NCBI GenBank assembly: GCA_947579605.1
Contig: OX388310.1
Span: forward strand, 1,488,001-1,552,000
Source: Athripsodes cinereus
Lineage: Eukaryota; Arthropoda; Insecta; Trichoptera; Leptoceridae
Length of the DNA: 64,000 nucleotides
Direction: 5' to 3'
Position 1 is the stretch's first letter. The number at the start of each line of letters is the position of its first letter. Positions 44,260 to 54,112 of the stretch are shown here, in pieces. The position numbers were made by a program, and so were the translations under genes. Under the pieces are notes generated by a model. The model searched no databases and had not been told where the DNA came from. It saw nothing but the letters and a program-made list of their open reading frames with translations.

Positions 44260-44520
44260 GTAGGCGTGTTCACATATATGTATCTATGTATAAACATAAC
44301 ATGTATAGACAAGTCACACATATTGAGCTAGTCCCAAACTCAGATATGAATCTTGTATTATGGGTACTTATTAACGCGACGATACACGTATATATATGTT
44401 GTTGATAAGTTTTTCGCGACGAGGTATGTATGTATTGATTGTCTTTGCGGACACATCGCGTATTTTTGTTTGGTGGTGAGCTTTCGAATGCGCTCGGGCA
44501 TCCATTGTCAAACCGACTGA
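44260..44520 (-). mobile_element. Penelope-like element 3' UTR
   Basis: Downstream of the stop the minus strand runs through GTCAGTCGGTTTGACAATGG, GCATTCGAAAGCTCACCACC, GCGATGTGTCCGCAAAGACA and CTCGTCGCGAAAAACTTATC. It then enters a region shared with the SINE-A body (about 44300-44400: ATCGTCGCGTTAATAAGTAC, GAGTTTGGGACTAGCTCA). The first half is repeated inverted at 45661-45782. Confidence 0.75.
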
Positions 44521-45468
44521 CTAATTTTTCTTCCTGAGTCTTTCGCTTCGCCTTAGAACCTGTGAAGATGTAGGGGTGGGGGTAGCAGTGGGGGGAGTAA
44601 GATTGGACGGTGTCTCGTTGTTTTGTTTCGTCGTAAATTTGTCTGCGTTGTTGCCATTCATTAGCGTGGGTAAGTTTGCGATGTTGTCATTTTTTTGTGT
44701 GGAAGATAACGTGTTCGTCTTAATTTTGTCTATTAAGTGGTGGTAAGTTTTGTGTAATTTATTTGTTTCGTCTCGTTGGTTCAGTGCAAAGTCTCTCTTG
44801 GCTATATGAATAGATTCGTACAGGATTCTGTGAGATTCTGTGTTACTTTTTTGAATCGTAGCTGCGTTCTTAAAATCGATTCTGTGTCCTTCCATGAGGG
44901 TATGCATCGCTAGCGTAGACGTATGTTTTTTGTTTCTCACGTCGACTTGGTGTTCCGCTATGCGATGTAGGACTTGGCGGTTTGTTCTGCCTATGTACAC
45001 TTTCTCACAGTCCTGACAGCCTATTTCATATACATCTTGATTTTCGTTAGTAATTTTGTCCGTCGGTTTAGTCAGTGTTGTGCTTATTTTTCTGTCTGTA
45101 TTAAAGATCGTTCGTATGTTGTTTCTGCGAAGAATTCGTCCTAGTCTGTCTGTCACTCCTTTGATGTATGGGAGAGTACATGTACTTATATGTCTTTGGT
45201 CGGTATTGTCAGGAGTATTAGATGTCTGTGTGCTGAGTCTGTGTGCTTTGTCGATCTGTCGTTTATTATAACCGTTGCTTGTCAGTATGTCATTAATGGT
45301 GTTAATCTCGTGGTTTTGGTTTTGGCTGTCTGTCAGTTTGTGCGATCTATCTACGAGTGTTCTGGCTACTGCTTGAATTTGTGATGGGTGATGGTGTGAG
45401 TTAGCGTGTAAGTATCTGTTTGTGTGCGTCTTTTTTCGGTATGTAGTGTATGATAGTGATCCGTCATC
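44521..45468 (-). CDS. Penelope-like element RT tail plus GIY-YIG endonuclease
   Basis: A minus-strand frame is open for 315 codons from the (TA)n border at 45468 to the TAG at 44521. It has no start of its own, because the 5' part is cut off; the first ATG is at 45156. The first part, SYTTYRKKTHTNRYLHANSH, then HHPSQIQAVARTLVDRSHKL, is the end of a Penelope-type reverse transcriptase. At 45033-44950 comes the GIY-YIG endonuclease core: VYEIGCQDCEKVYIGRTNRQ followed by VLHRIAEH, with the CX2C pair and the R and E/H positions seen in this group. A polar tail rich in N, T and K ends in RRSERLRKKN. The enzyme would nick target DNA and copy the element RNA. The frame is uninterrupted, which suggests fairly recent insertion, but without the RT core it cannot act alone. 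Confidence 0.9.
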   Translation of the reverse strand, partial: DDGSLSYTTYRKKTHTNRYLHANSHHHPSQIQAVARTLVDRSHKLTDSQNQNHEINTINDILTSNGYNKRQIDKAHRLSTQTSNTPDNTDQRHISTCTLPYIKGVTDRLGRILRRNNIRTIFNTDRKISTTLTKPTDKITNENQDVYEIGCQDCEKVYIGRTNRQVLHRIAEHQVDVRNKKHTSTLAMHTLMEGHRIDFKNAATIQKSNTESHRILYESIHIAKRDFALNQRDETNKLHKTYHHLIDKIKTNTLSSTQKNDNIANLPTLMNGNNADKFTTKQNNETPSNLTPPTATPTPTSSQVLRRSERLRKKN

Positions 45469-45524
45469 TTATATATATATATATATATATTATACGTATA
45501 TATATATATATATATACGATACAC

Positions 45525-45568
<44 letters not shown>
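45469..45568. repeat. (TA)n microsatellite between inverted Penelope arms
   Basis: About 100 bases of alternating TA broken by two ACG-containing spots (TTATACGTATA and ACGATACACGTATA). It lies exactly at the 5' truncation points of the two oppositely oriented Penelope-like fragments. Confidence 0.95.
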
Positions 45569-45570
<2 letters not shown>

Positions 45571-45573
<3 letters not shown>

Positions 45574-45782
45574 TATGTCGTAATTACGACGAAACAAAAC
45601 AACGAGACACTGCCTAACCTTACACCCCCCCTACTCCTACCCCCACCCCTACATCTTCACAGGTTCCACGGTGAAGCGAGAGGCTCAGGAAGAAGTAGTC
45701 AGTCGGTTTGACAATAGATGCCAGGGTGCATTCGAAAGCTCACCACCAAACTCAAACACGCGATGTGTCCGCAAAGACAATC
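45571..45782 (+). mobile_element. Penelope-like element fragment, inverted relative to 44.5-45.5 kb
   Basis: TTACGACGAAACAAAACAAC, CCCCACCCCTACATCTTCAC, GAAGCGAGAGGCTCAGGAAG and GTCAGTCGGTTTGACAATAG are a plus-strand copy of the end of the ORF and the start of the 3' UTR whose minus-strand copy is 44440-44640. Similarity is roughly 85-90% by eye. No frame is open through it. Confidence 0.85.
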
Positions 45783-46035
45783 TATACACATATTATATAC
45801 ACAATGCACTAGACACATATATACATGTTAAACAAGTCACACAAAACGAGCTAGTCCCAAACTACGAAATGAATCTTGTATTATGGGTCTAGCGCGACAA
45901 TACACAAATATATACACACCCAGACCCAGGACAATTTATAAAAGGTAATTCTTCAACCTGCCCGGGCCGGGAATCGAACCCGGGACCTCTTGACTCAAAG
46001 GCAAGAGCGTTACCTCCGCGTCACACCGGGTGCCA
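45783..46035 (-). mobile_element. SINE-A with tRNA-like head
   Basis: The head at 45960-46035 on the minus strand is GTGTGACGCGGAGGTAACGC, TCTTGCCTTTGAGTCAAGAG, GTCCCGGGTTCGATTCCCGG. It has a perfect B-box and an anticodon-arm-like TCTTG...CAAGA stem, so it is closer to a tRNA than the 16.4-kb copy. The body (CCTGGGTCTGGGTGT, CCATAATACAAGATTCATTT, TTTGGGACTAGCTCG) leads to the border of the plus-strand Penelope fragment. Confidence 0.8.
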
Positions 46036-46039
46036 CATA

Positions 46040-46545
46040 CATAAAATAATTATCTATATAATAGTAAAATTCTACAAATATAATTATTATTTTTATCAAT
46101 AAAATTATATTTTTTGTGTGCATCATACCATATAGCAAAAACGGAAACAAAAGTTCAGGTTTACTTAAAAAAACACTTCTGCAACTATTCCTTTATAACT
46201 AAGAAAAACCTTGATTTTATGTGCCTATATTATAGTAGGTTACTTTCATGTAAATAAACATAAATAAGAAGGCGAAATAAAATCTTAATAATATTGTAAC
46301 TATTTTATTTACTCTTGAAATCTTGTATCAGGATATAAAGCAATTAGATATAAGCATAAAATATGTACAGGAAAATATATTTCTATTGTTTTTCCTGTTT
46401 CTTGACTTGTAAAATAAAATAAATTATCGTCTTACTGTCACAAACTGCAAACAGTTTAGGAAATTCTGCAAATAAATCTGAAAGGGAATGAATGTATCTC
46501 GTTTTTTATTACGTACTTATGTAACTTTCCATGGTTCTCAAAATA
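46040..46545. other. No gene recognised
   Basis: A/T-rich, with no signature. Confidence 0.4.
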
Positions 46546-46550
46546 TATTT

Positions 46551-46655
46551 GAAAAATATTTAGGTGCTATTTTCGATCAAAATCTGTCTTGGGCAGACAT
46601 TAAAGAAGTTTGGCATAAACTATCCTCTAGACTACAAACAGAAAATCGAATTTAA
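46551..46655 (+). pseudogene. Jockey-like reverse-transcriptase palm/thumb fragment
   Basis: The plus strand reads KYLGAIFDQNLSWADIKEVW, then HKLSSRLQTENRI and a stop. 'YLG...D..LSW..HI..V..KLSS' is the conserved segment just after the RT palm in Jockey-like LINEs. Only about 33 codons survive. Confidence 0.8.
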
Positions 46656-46715
46656 GTAATATAATATAATCACACAAAAGGTGCATTCTCGTACACGTCG
46701 CACGTCATAATACAT

Positions 46716-46875
46716 AGATGGAGCAACTAAATTGAGGAGGCAACACAGAATTCACTACAGGGAGCTTCCACATGGCGGGGGATCGCTCAAGGTGGAGAGA
46801 GATGGTCTACTAAACGAGGCATGATGGTCACAATCTTCAGAATCGAGAGATTGACGGAGATGATGATACAAACAA
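46716..46875 (+). mobile_element. RTE-like 3' end
   Basis: The plus strand contains MAGDRSRWREMVY, a stop, then TRHDGHNLQNREIDGDDD. 'M..DR..WR.MV....RHDG' followed by a GAT-rich tail is the usual end of an RTE-clade polyprotein. The upstream 60 bases may belong to it. Confidence 0.6.
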
Positions 46876-46884
46876 ACTGCCTTC

Positions 46885-47112
46885 AATTCATTTCCCACAA
46901 GTGGGGAAACCAGCAGAGTAACTGCATGTAATTATGCATGCTATCTTCTTCTTGTAAATAAAAGTCATTGAGGATGGGTGGTACTGAACTGAAGATGTAA
47001 AATGTCTTTATCGTGATGCTTTACAAATACCTGCCTCTTACAGGACACTTGAAAACAAACAGTAAAGAGTGTGAGACTTATTCTTTACCGGGGACTCCAC
47101 GCTGTTATTTAA
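46885..47112 (-). repeat. Family R copy (long form)
   Basis: CATTTCCCACAAGTGGGGAA, ACCAGCAGAGTAACTGCATG, TTGAGGATGGGTGGTACTGA, CTCTTACAGGACACTTGAAA and ATTCTTTACCGGGGACTCCA cover the longest version seen, including the CCGGGGACTCCACGC end. Confidence 0.75.
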
Positions 47113-47114
47113 AA

Positions 47115-47515
47115 AACTTAGATAATATTACCTACAAGACTCTAGTTAGTAAATTTAAGTACAAACCCGATTATGGTTATTTTAAGGTAAAATAATTCTT
47201 ATTATCTAGTATTCAATAAATATAAAATTGTTATTTTACTAAGATCTAGATATTTAAGTAATATTATAGTTTATATAGGTACTATTTCCCCTGATACCAG
47301 CATATTACGTTGCTGATTGGGGAAACCAAATAAATAGGTTAGCTCTAAGTTTAATTTTGATCATATAACTTAATTGTATATACCTATATGTATATTTAAG
47401 AAATAAAAAAAAAAAACTTAAATAATACAACGTCAATAAATAATAATAAAATGTGGTACATATATTTCATAATTAAAAATGTTAATATGTATACGTAAAA
47501 TGTCAAAGATAGTTT
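47115..47515. other. No gene recognised; poly(A)-ending tract
   Basis: 47390-47417 (AAGAAATAAAAAAAAAAAAC) looks like a plus-strand retroelement 3' end. No coding part. Confidence 0.35.
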
Positions 47516-47518
47516 TTT

Positions 47519-47650
47519 TTATTATTTATTTATTTTATTGAACACAACAAACAATACAGATATAACAATACATAGACTATTTTATAAAAATTTAAATCTT
47601 AACATCCTCCTTATAGAGACAAGTCTCGTGTAAAGGCATAGATTTATAAG
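47519..47650 (-). mobile_element. T3 LINE 3' tail with nested hairpin
   Basis: CCTCCTTATAGAGACAAGTC, TCGTGTAAAGG forms an outer stem (CCTT with AAGG) and an inner GAGAC-AA-GTCTC stem. It lies about 80 bases from TTATTTATTTATTTTATT, an (AAAT)n tail on the minus strand. It is the sister of the copy at 53.98-54.11 kb. Confidence 0.65.
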
Positions 47651-47721
47651 TAATATAATTCTATGTGTAAAGGAGGGTAAGATTTAAATAACACACAAGT
47701 ATGACAACAAACAACATCTAT

Positions 47722-47848
47722 ATTTCAGCGATTTGGCATATACCACCCATCCTGTATGTCTATTTTTTTACGGGCACAGAGAGAACATTCTGCATGTTCA
47801 TTTAACGTAGCTATTTTGCTGGCTACCCCATGCCGTGATAGTGTAGCA
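47722..47848 (+). repeat. Family R copy
   Basis: ATTTCAGCGATTTGGCATAT, ACCACCCATCCTGTATGTCT, GGGCACAGAGAGAACATTCT and GCTGGCTACCCCATGCCGTG. A short deletion removes the ACTTGTGGGATA segment. Confidence 0.7.
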
Positions 47849-47849
47849 G

Positions 47850-48552
47850 TAGATTGAATGCCGTTTCACTAATGAAACATGAGCACAGGTATAAACTCCA
47901 GTATGACAAACAATATAAATAATAAGAATTTGCTCGTTTGCTCGCTTCGCTCATGCAACAACAGCACAAAAACCCATTTATCAAAATATTTTTTCCGCTT
48001 CGCTGAAAATTGGAATACATAAAATGCAACGGAATAATTTTGGCATAGTTTCAAAATAACAATAGTACATAATAATGATTCTATAATAATAATATTATGT
48101 TCACCATTACGAATTCTATATTCAAATTCCTTAAATTCAAATTTCGAATGAATTGCGAAAAGGAATGTTATCATTATTTTTATAATGGTATATTTTTATT
48201 CAAGTCCTTGGTTTTATTTTTATTGTTTCTCTCATGACAATATTTAAAATATTCAAAACATTCGAATGTTTCCGTACTTTTTTATATAAACCGCTTTTGA
48301 ATACCTACTTTTTTATATTTTTCATTTTACCCATATACCTACTAAGGGGTGATTTTTGTGAATTTTATCTACGAAATGATGTTTTAGATTCACTGATTAA
48401 ATTTCTCTTGTTTCGAGTAATAAAATATAAATTTCTTTATTTAATTTAAAAGAACATATTCCCAACAGACAATGATTGGTATTTTAATATAGGTACTTAA
48501 TTAAATAATAAAAGAACGATTTTTCTATTGACCTGTAATAAAAAAATAGGCA
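47850..48552. other. No gene recognised
   Basis: Frames of 70-100 codons here are hydrophobic or low complexity and lack family features. Confidence 0.4.
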
Positions 48553-48554
48553 AC

Positions 48555-48672
48555 ATGACGTTCTTAAAACATGTCATTGAAAATTTTAAATTCAGCAGTG
48601 AGGTATGTCACCAATAGGAAGAGGACAACTTGCCATTATATGACATATGACTGGCTACCCCGTTTATGATAG
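48555..48672 (+). repeat. Family R copy (diverged)
   Basis: ATTTTAAATTCAGCAGTGAG, GTATGTCACCAATAGGAAGA, GGACAACTTGCC and GACTGGCTACCCCGTTTATG follow the family order with deletions. Confidence 0.55.
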
Positions 48673-48719
48673 AAAGAAGATAGAAACAAAATCAAACAGA
48701 ATCTGAGAATCGCGTAAGT

Positions 48720-49180
48720 TTGTTACTAAAAACTTTATTTTTTTCTGAAACCTGGACCCTAAAAATGAATACGATGAATCGCTTGGAGGCATTTAAAATG
48801 TGGCTTCATAGACAAATGCTTCGTATTCATTGGACCGATAGGGTCACAAATGTAGAGGTGTCAAGAAGAGCTGGAATGGACAGAGATTTCCTGTTGGATG
48901 TGAAAGTGCGCAAGATCTCATATCTGGGTCATATAATGCGTGGAGAAAAGTAGGTACCACATTCTGCGTTTGATTATGACAGGCAAGATAGAGGGACGTC
49001 GAGGGGCTGGCAGAAGGCAGACATCGTGGCTGCGCAATACGAGATTGGACTGGAATGAGAGGTGTGGAGGAGTTATTCCAGACAGCGCAGGACCGAGACG
49101 CCTATGCCAGAGTGATCGCCAACGTTGGGGAGACCTGACAGGGCACCTACAGAAGAAGAAAATAATGGACACGGATTGAT
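48720..49180 (+). pseudogene. RTE-D reverse-transcriptase C-terminus, frameshifted
   Basis: The plus strand reads SETWTLKMNTMNRLEAFKMW, then LHRQMLRIHWTDRVTNVEVS, then VRKISYLGHIMRGEK and a stop at 48951. A shifted reading continues as YHILRLIMTGKIEGRRGAGR, then RQTSWLRNTRLDW. The C-terminal 'YLGH.MRG.KY.IL.L...GKIEGRRG.GRR..SWLRN' is typical of one RTE-like lepidopteran lineage. A GAAGAAGAAAA tail ends it near 49160. One frameshift and an altered last part show that it is dead. The sister fragment is at 62.3 kb. Confidence 0.85.
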
Positions 49181-49184
49181 TGAA

Positions 49185-50980
49185 AAAATCTCTAAACAAG
49201 AATAAGTAAATGTATGTTTATTAGGAAAGTGTTATTTCTATCTACCCTTTAAGGAACGAGGTGTAATGATAAAATTAGAAACACCGTAATATGAAAGATA
49301 ATTTTTTAACATATTGTTGTTAATTTATTTTTGCTATCAAAAATAATTATACTGAGCAAAAATACCAATAAAATATTTTCAGTGTTATTTATGGCTTCAC
49401 AATTTGATTTATAAAAGATTCTGTTTTAGGAAGGGTATACACTGACGATCCTATAAGATTACGGTATTATAGACTGTTGGATCGTAATCTAATTACTGGT
49501 CCATTAAAAAAGTGCTAACAACTAAATAACATTCTATCACTACTGTTTTTTTAAGACCGCAATATAATACATGTTGGCAGAGTATATTTATAGACTTCTT
49601 AATTATACTTTTAATTTTATCTCTATTCTTCTAACCATAACTATTCATAGCTGGATACAAGTCTCTTCGATAGTAAACTTATAGTTCATGTCTTCTGCTA
49701 ACTTCTTCTATGTAGAATCCATTTCATTTTTTGCACCATAACTATCGATTTTTCGACTCCTCAACGTGCATATTATAATTCATTATGAACATCATTTTAT
49801 TTTTCTTATAAAATTATCTGCCCATAATTAGATTTGTAGTAATGTGTATAAAATGCCTTAATTTGGGGGTGTTGCTACTCAAGCGATCTTAGTAAACGAT
49901 ATAATGGCAACTTCATATGATATTTGGCACGTTAGTTCGCTAGCGATCGTTGATTTCGTTCATGTGTTTCGTAACATTAGTTGGTATTTGATAAAAAATG
50001 CTGAATTATTGGGTAATAAAATTTGTTAATTTCGGTTCATAACTCGCCAAGGGTAGGAATAATTTGTATAATTTCTTTAGTGAATACTTGGACACGATTG
50101 CCATCTCATAATATCAATTGTTTCGTGTTTTTAACGACGGTTTCAAAAAATTACGGAAAATTAAGCTTTCACAGCCAATATTGAAATAATAATAATATAT
50201 TATAATATCTTTCGAAATAATAATATCTTTAAACCATAAAATACATTGTACTTCAAAAATAATAGTTCTGTAGAAAAGGTACCTATAATCATAAATCAGA
50301 ACGTAATATCCCTGATGCAACAATGTATCGTCGTAAAATCACGTCGTTAATATATTTTAAAGCTAAGTAGAGATTGTATTAAAAAAGCTCCCATGGTAGT
50401 TAGGATAAATCGCTGAAAGAATATTATATACCTATTATACATGTATGTATGGTACAAAGTTTATATTCTTTTAACATTTATGTGTTTGGTTACAATGTAT
50501 TGCAAAATATCTTTATTTTTATTACTTTGATAGGTGATCTTAATGTTTTCAAGCGATTCTGTATCCGTAAGTCCGTTAGCTATCACGGTATTGATACATT
50601 GTACTATCTGTCTTCGTTTTAATGTCTCACCAAGGGGTGCTCAACAATATCACTGCACCCAATTTTATTTCAAATGGTTTTATTAGCTTAAATTATTTAC
50701 ACATTTTTACAAGTTGTTAACACTACTAACGATAGAACTCCTCTTCCCTAAAATTAAGCAGAGTTCATAGTTTGAGCGATTAAGACATGGAACCAGTTTT
50801 TCGTGCTGTGAGAAAATGTATCTACCCATTCACTAAATATTCTTTTATAATAAGAAACCATTGATTTCATAAATTTCTTTAATCCTCTCATGGGGAAAAA
50901 TTATAAGATTAGAAAAATAAAATTATTCCTGCCTTAGGTATATCCAATTTTCTAAAATTTATATCAAGAATACTTCCGCC
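49185..50980. other. No gene recognised
   Basis: Long A/T-rich tract. I see neither coding evidence nor repeats that I recognise. Confidence 0.45.
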
Positions 50981-50984
50981 GAAA

Positions 50985-51342
50985 AACAATTGGTTATCCA
51001 TTCTTTTACGTTGGTTTTTGAATATACTGTAAAGGCAGGTGTTTATTTATTTTTATTTATTTATTTATTCTTTTTGCACATCATCATTACATAGCAGTGT
51101 TAACAAAATAATATAGAATTTTAAAAACTAGGACGATGTGCAGTGTCGAGATTATCACTATAAAGTGATTTCTTCCATCTAACCACGTGTTCGAAAACAT
51201 AAAAAGAGATGAAGTTTGTCGCGCATTCTAAATATCTCATTTTTATGTTGACACGGAGGGGACTGTTTGCATGTTTATAACAGGTAACCGATCTGTTGGC
51301 TACCCCACATTTGGAATTTTGGCGTGATTATATAGAAAATCT
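50985..51342 (+). repeat. Family R copy split by a T1 tail
   Basis: CATTCTTTTACGTTGGTTTT, GAATATACTGTAAAGGCAGG and TGTTT stand before, and GTGTTCGAAAACATAAAAAG, GTCGCGCATTCTAAATATCT, GACACGGAGGGGACTG and GTTGGCTACCCCACATTTGG after, the insertion at 51044-51186. GTGTT on both sides is a possible target duplication. Confidence 0.7.
51044..51186 (-). mobile_element. T1 LINE 3' tail nested in family R
   Basis: On the minus strand: GATGGAAGAAATC, hairpin ATCACTTTATAGTGAT (51154-51169), AATCTCGACACTGCACATC, then GATGTGCAAAAAGAATAAAT and an AAAT tail. It is very close to the 14.8-kb copy. Confidence 0.8.
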
Positions 51343-51344
51343 TA

Positions 51345-51683
51345 ACTAATTTAAACGTCTCTAGCACAAAAACGTACTCGACACACAAAATATGCTACAT
51401 AAAAGTTTTGATTTCATAGCTACGAAGTATTCTCACTGTGCCATCTTACTAAGCATCCAATTAAAACAAGCAAACTATTCCATTTCAACTTTTAAGCATT
51501 GAAACAAAAACTTACAGCTTTAAAAACTTACATATTTTGAGCACATATCTACAGACACCACGTTCTATGACTCAACAAGTCGAAAATTTCGAAACTTTTG
51601 ATTTAATTCGTAATACACACTATAACAACGCCACTTCTTCAATTACACGAACAAATAACTATTAAAATACACGGTTCCTTCTA
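51345..51683. other. No gene recognised
   Basis: A/T-rich, with no signature. Confidence 0.4.
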
Positions 51684-51685
51684 TA

Positions 51686-51873
51686 TCTAAACTAATATTA
51701 TAAAGAGGAAAGATTTGATTATTTGCATCGAATAAGCTCAAAAATTCTTTCACTGTTGGAAAGCTATACTATCCCCGGGTGACATAGGCTACATAATATT
51801 TAAAAAAAAAATAGGGATCCTTACTAAAACAAATTTATTTTATTAAATACCTAAAGCCGGTGCGGACCGCTGG
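51686..51873 (+). mobile_element. Non-autonomous Helitron (188 bp)
   Basis: It starts TCTAAACTAATATTATAAAG and ends GCCGGTGCGGACCGCTGG (CTRR form), with A before and T after. It shares ACTATCCCCGGGTGACA and GGGATCCTTAC with the 41.55-kb copy but carries a 38-base shorter interior. Confidence 0.85.
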
Positions 51874-51879
51874 TATATA

Positions 51880-52765
51880 ATATTTACAAATAGAAAAAAC
51901 AAAGCACTATTGTTCAATTCCACAAATATATAATATTTTGAATTGTTTAACTATTGAACGGATTTATGACAACGTTTGCCTTTGGCAGTGCGATAATTAC
52001 GAGTATATAGTATATTTCACTTTCTGTTGTGTTTTTAAAGCATAATATAAATAATTACACCAAATTTACAAAAAGGCGTTTTTGCGAATATTAAACGTTT
52101 CTGCTTGTTGAGTTGTGGAACTAGGCAGTCGATATGTTAGAGGAGAACGATATTTTCAATTCTTCATCATACAATAATTTTCACTTAATAAATCCATATT
52201 CATTAGTTCTTGAGACATCTTAAGGTGGAGCAATCCAACACTTATGTATACACTTAATACAATATAAACGGGGGTTGTAAGCACAAGATTGATGATGTCC
52301 ATTACTTGTTTTACGATATTCCTTTATTACGACAACAACAACAACAACTTTAAAAGCTTCAGATGTTGATGATAATGATGACGATAGTAATAATAATAAT
52401 AGTATAAAAGCTGAATTTTTACTTTCAGAAAAGGTTACAATGATAATAAATGACATGCAACTGTTGTAAGCTTTACTACAAACTTGTAGATACTCTAGTG
52501 TTTCAATATCAAAAAGCTCTGTATGGAATAGTGTGCTTTGTGTGTTAGTGTGTTAGATGCACTTTGGCTCAGTTTGCTTTGAATTTTTCGCGAATATTAT
52601 CGTTATATTTAAAGTTATGCTCTCTCATGGGATCTCTTTAGAGATATTGCGTGATGGACTTTTTATCGAGAATATTCGTATATTTTTATTAAGAGCAAAC
52701 ATTTTGAACAAAATTATAAACCCTTTGTGAATGAACTGGAATACATTTTCATTTATTCAGACACA
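51880..52765. other. No gene recognised; short microsatellites
   Basis: ACAACAACAACAACAAC at 52331-52347 and a GATGATAATGATGACGATAG / TAATAATAATAATAG stretch at 52369-52402. Nothing coding. Confidence 0.4.
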
Positions 52766-52769
52766 CATG

Positions 52770-52895
52770 CATACCATCTCAACATTTACCATATGCGAGG
52801 TAGCCAGCGGAAGAATTAGGTGTAATAAACAAAAATCAAGCCGCTCTCTCCGTAATAATAAAAGTTCATTCAGGATGAGAGGCATACGTCATGAA
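52770..52895 (-). repeat. Family R copy (diverged)
   Basis: ATACCATCTCAACATTTACC, GAGGTAGCCAGCGGAAGAAT, GCCGCTCTCTCCGTAATAAT and TTCATTCAGGATGAGAGGCA keep the family order. Confidence 0.6.
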
Positions 52896-52999
52896 TAAAA
52901 TGTGAATATTTACAATTATTTACATTCAATATTGTTTTTTATTTAATCGTATTATATATAATATGTTGGTTATGTAAAAATCTTTGTCTTGGTCTGCCT

Positions 53000-53168
53000 A
53001 ACGGTCTTCTGCCCCCGGGTATACCCTGCAGATTACCAACCGAGATCTAGAGGAGCAAAATGCTAAAAATGACTGGCATTCAATTGCTCAACATAGAAAG
53101 GCATGGAGATTTTTTTGTTTCGGAGGCAAAGGTCCTGCAAGAGCTTTCCGGCCATCGGAAGTAAGTAA
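53000..53168 (+). pseudogene. RTE-E C-terminal fragment
   Basis: The plus strand reads ITNRDLEEQNAKNDWHSIAQ, then HRKAWRF, with a shift before the segment matching EAKVLQ and a final HRK. It is a diverged copy of the sequence at 60.05-60.26 kb. ACGGTCTTCTGCCCCCGGGT upstream resembles an inverted piece of the same family's preceding part. Confidence 0.75.
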
Positions 53169-53169
53169 G

Positions 53170-53632
53170 TATATATATGTTGAATTAAAAATACGTATAT
53201 CGAATTCTAAAAAAATAAACGAAATGCTATTAGGTATTATACCTTTAATATTTAGTATCCTATACAAATTTTCAAGTATAAAAAGTCCACCACTTGCTAT
53301 AGTTATAGTAAATCCTTAATCATTTATATATTATATTGTAATATCCATTTAAGCTATGTGTAGTATTTCATCATTTCAGCGAGCTTACTGAATTTCAGTG
53401 CGACATTTTAAAATAGGATACTTAGATGTCCATTTTAATCATAATAAAATCCTAAAAGCCTCTATGTTTCAAACCGTTTCAGTTATTTGAACTTTCTGAA
53501 TAATAACTATTAGCTATAGTTGAGAAATAATTGTGAAATAGATATACCTACTTTGACGATTAAGTTTCATTCTACTATAATTCAAAAGATTAGTTCTCCC
53601 TTATATTTTGCAAAAAGTTGGCAAAGGACTAA
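53170..53632. other. No gene recognised
   Basis: A/T-rich, with no signature. Confidence 0.4.
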
Positions 53633-53634
53633 AA

Positions 53635-53960
53635 ACATTACGGCATATCCCAAGAGTTGGGTAGCCAGCAGATCAACTGCATATAATAAACATGAAAGCT
53701 GTCCTCTCCGTGCAAAAAAAACTAAAGACATCCAGACTGGCTGGTTAACCTCATTGCTGAATGTTCTACTGGTGTACCATCACGGCATATCCCACAAGTG
53801 GGGTAGCCAGCAGACCAGCTGCATGTAATAAACATGAAGCTGTCTTCTGCGAGCCAATATAAAATCAAGGCATTCAGGATGGATGGCAAACCTCATCGCT
53901 GAATTTAAGATGTAAAATGTCTTCAGTTTTTCGAACACTTGCTTCCTTGCACTATAATCA
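53635..53960 (-). repeat. Two family R copies in tandem
   Basis: 53635-53765 and 53772-53960 each show GGCATATCCCA, GGGTAGCCAGCAGA, AACATGAA(A)GCTGTC and the CTCAT(T/C)GCTGAAT end, head to tail on the minus strand. The second is the better preserved and continues to TTCGAACACTTGC. Confidence 0.75.
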
Positions 53961-53979
53961 AAGTGGTCCAATAATATAT

Positions 53980-54112
53980 TTATTTTTTATTTTTTTTTTT
54001 ATTTATTTTATTTAACAATAATTATACAGACATTACAATACATAGACTATTTGATAAAACTTAAATCTAAACATCCTCCTTATAGAGACAAGTCTCGTGT
54101 AAAGGAGGGTTA
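53980..54112 (-). mobile_element. T3 LINE 3' tail with nested hairpin
   Basis: CATCCTCCTTATAGAGACAA, GTCTCGTGTAAAGGAGG gives CCTCCTT/AAGGAGG around GAGAC-AA-GTCTC. The tail TTTATTTATTTTATTT lies at 53995-54013 (AAAT type on minus). It matches 47.52-47.64 kb. Confidence 0.7.

Noticed and set aside
45469..45568. Replication origin or telomeric tract at the TA run
   Set aside because: A TA microsatellite at a retroelement junction is sufficient explanation; no telomeric or origin-type motif is present.
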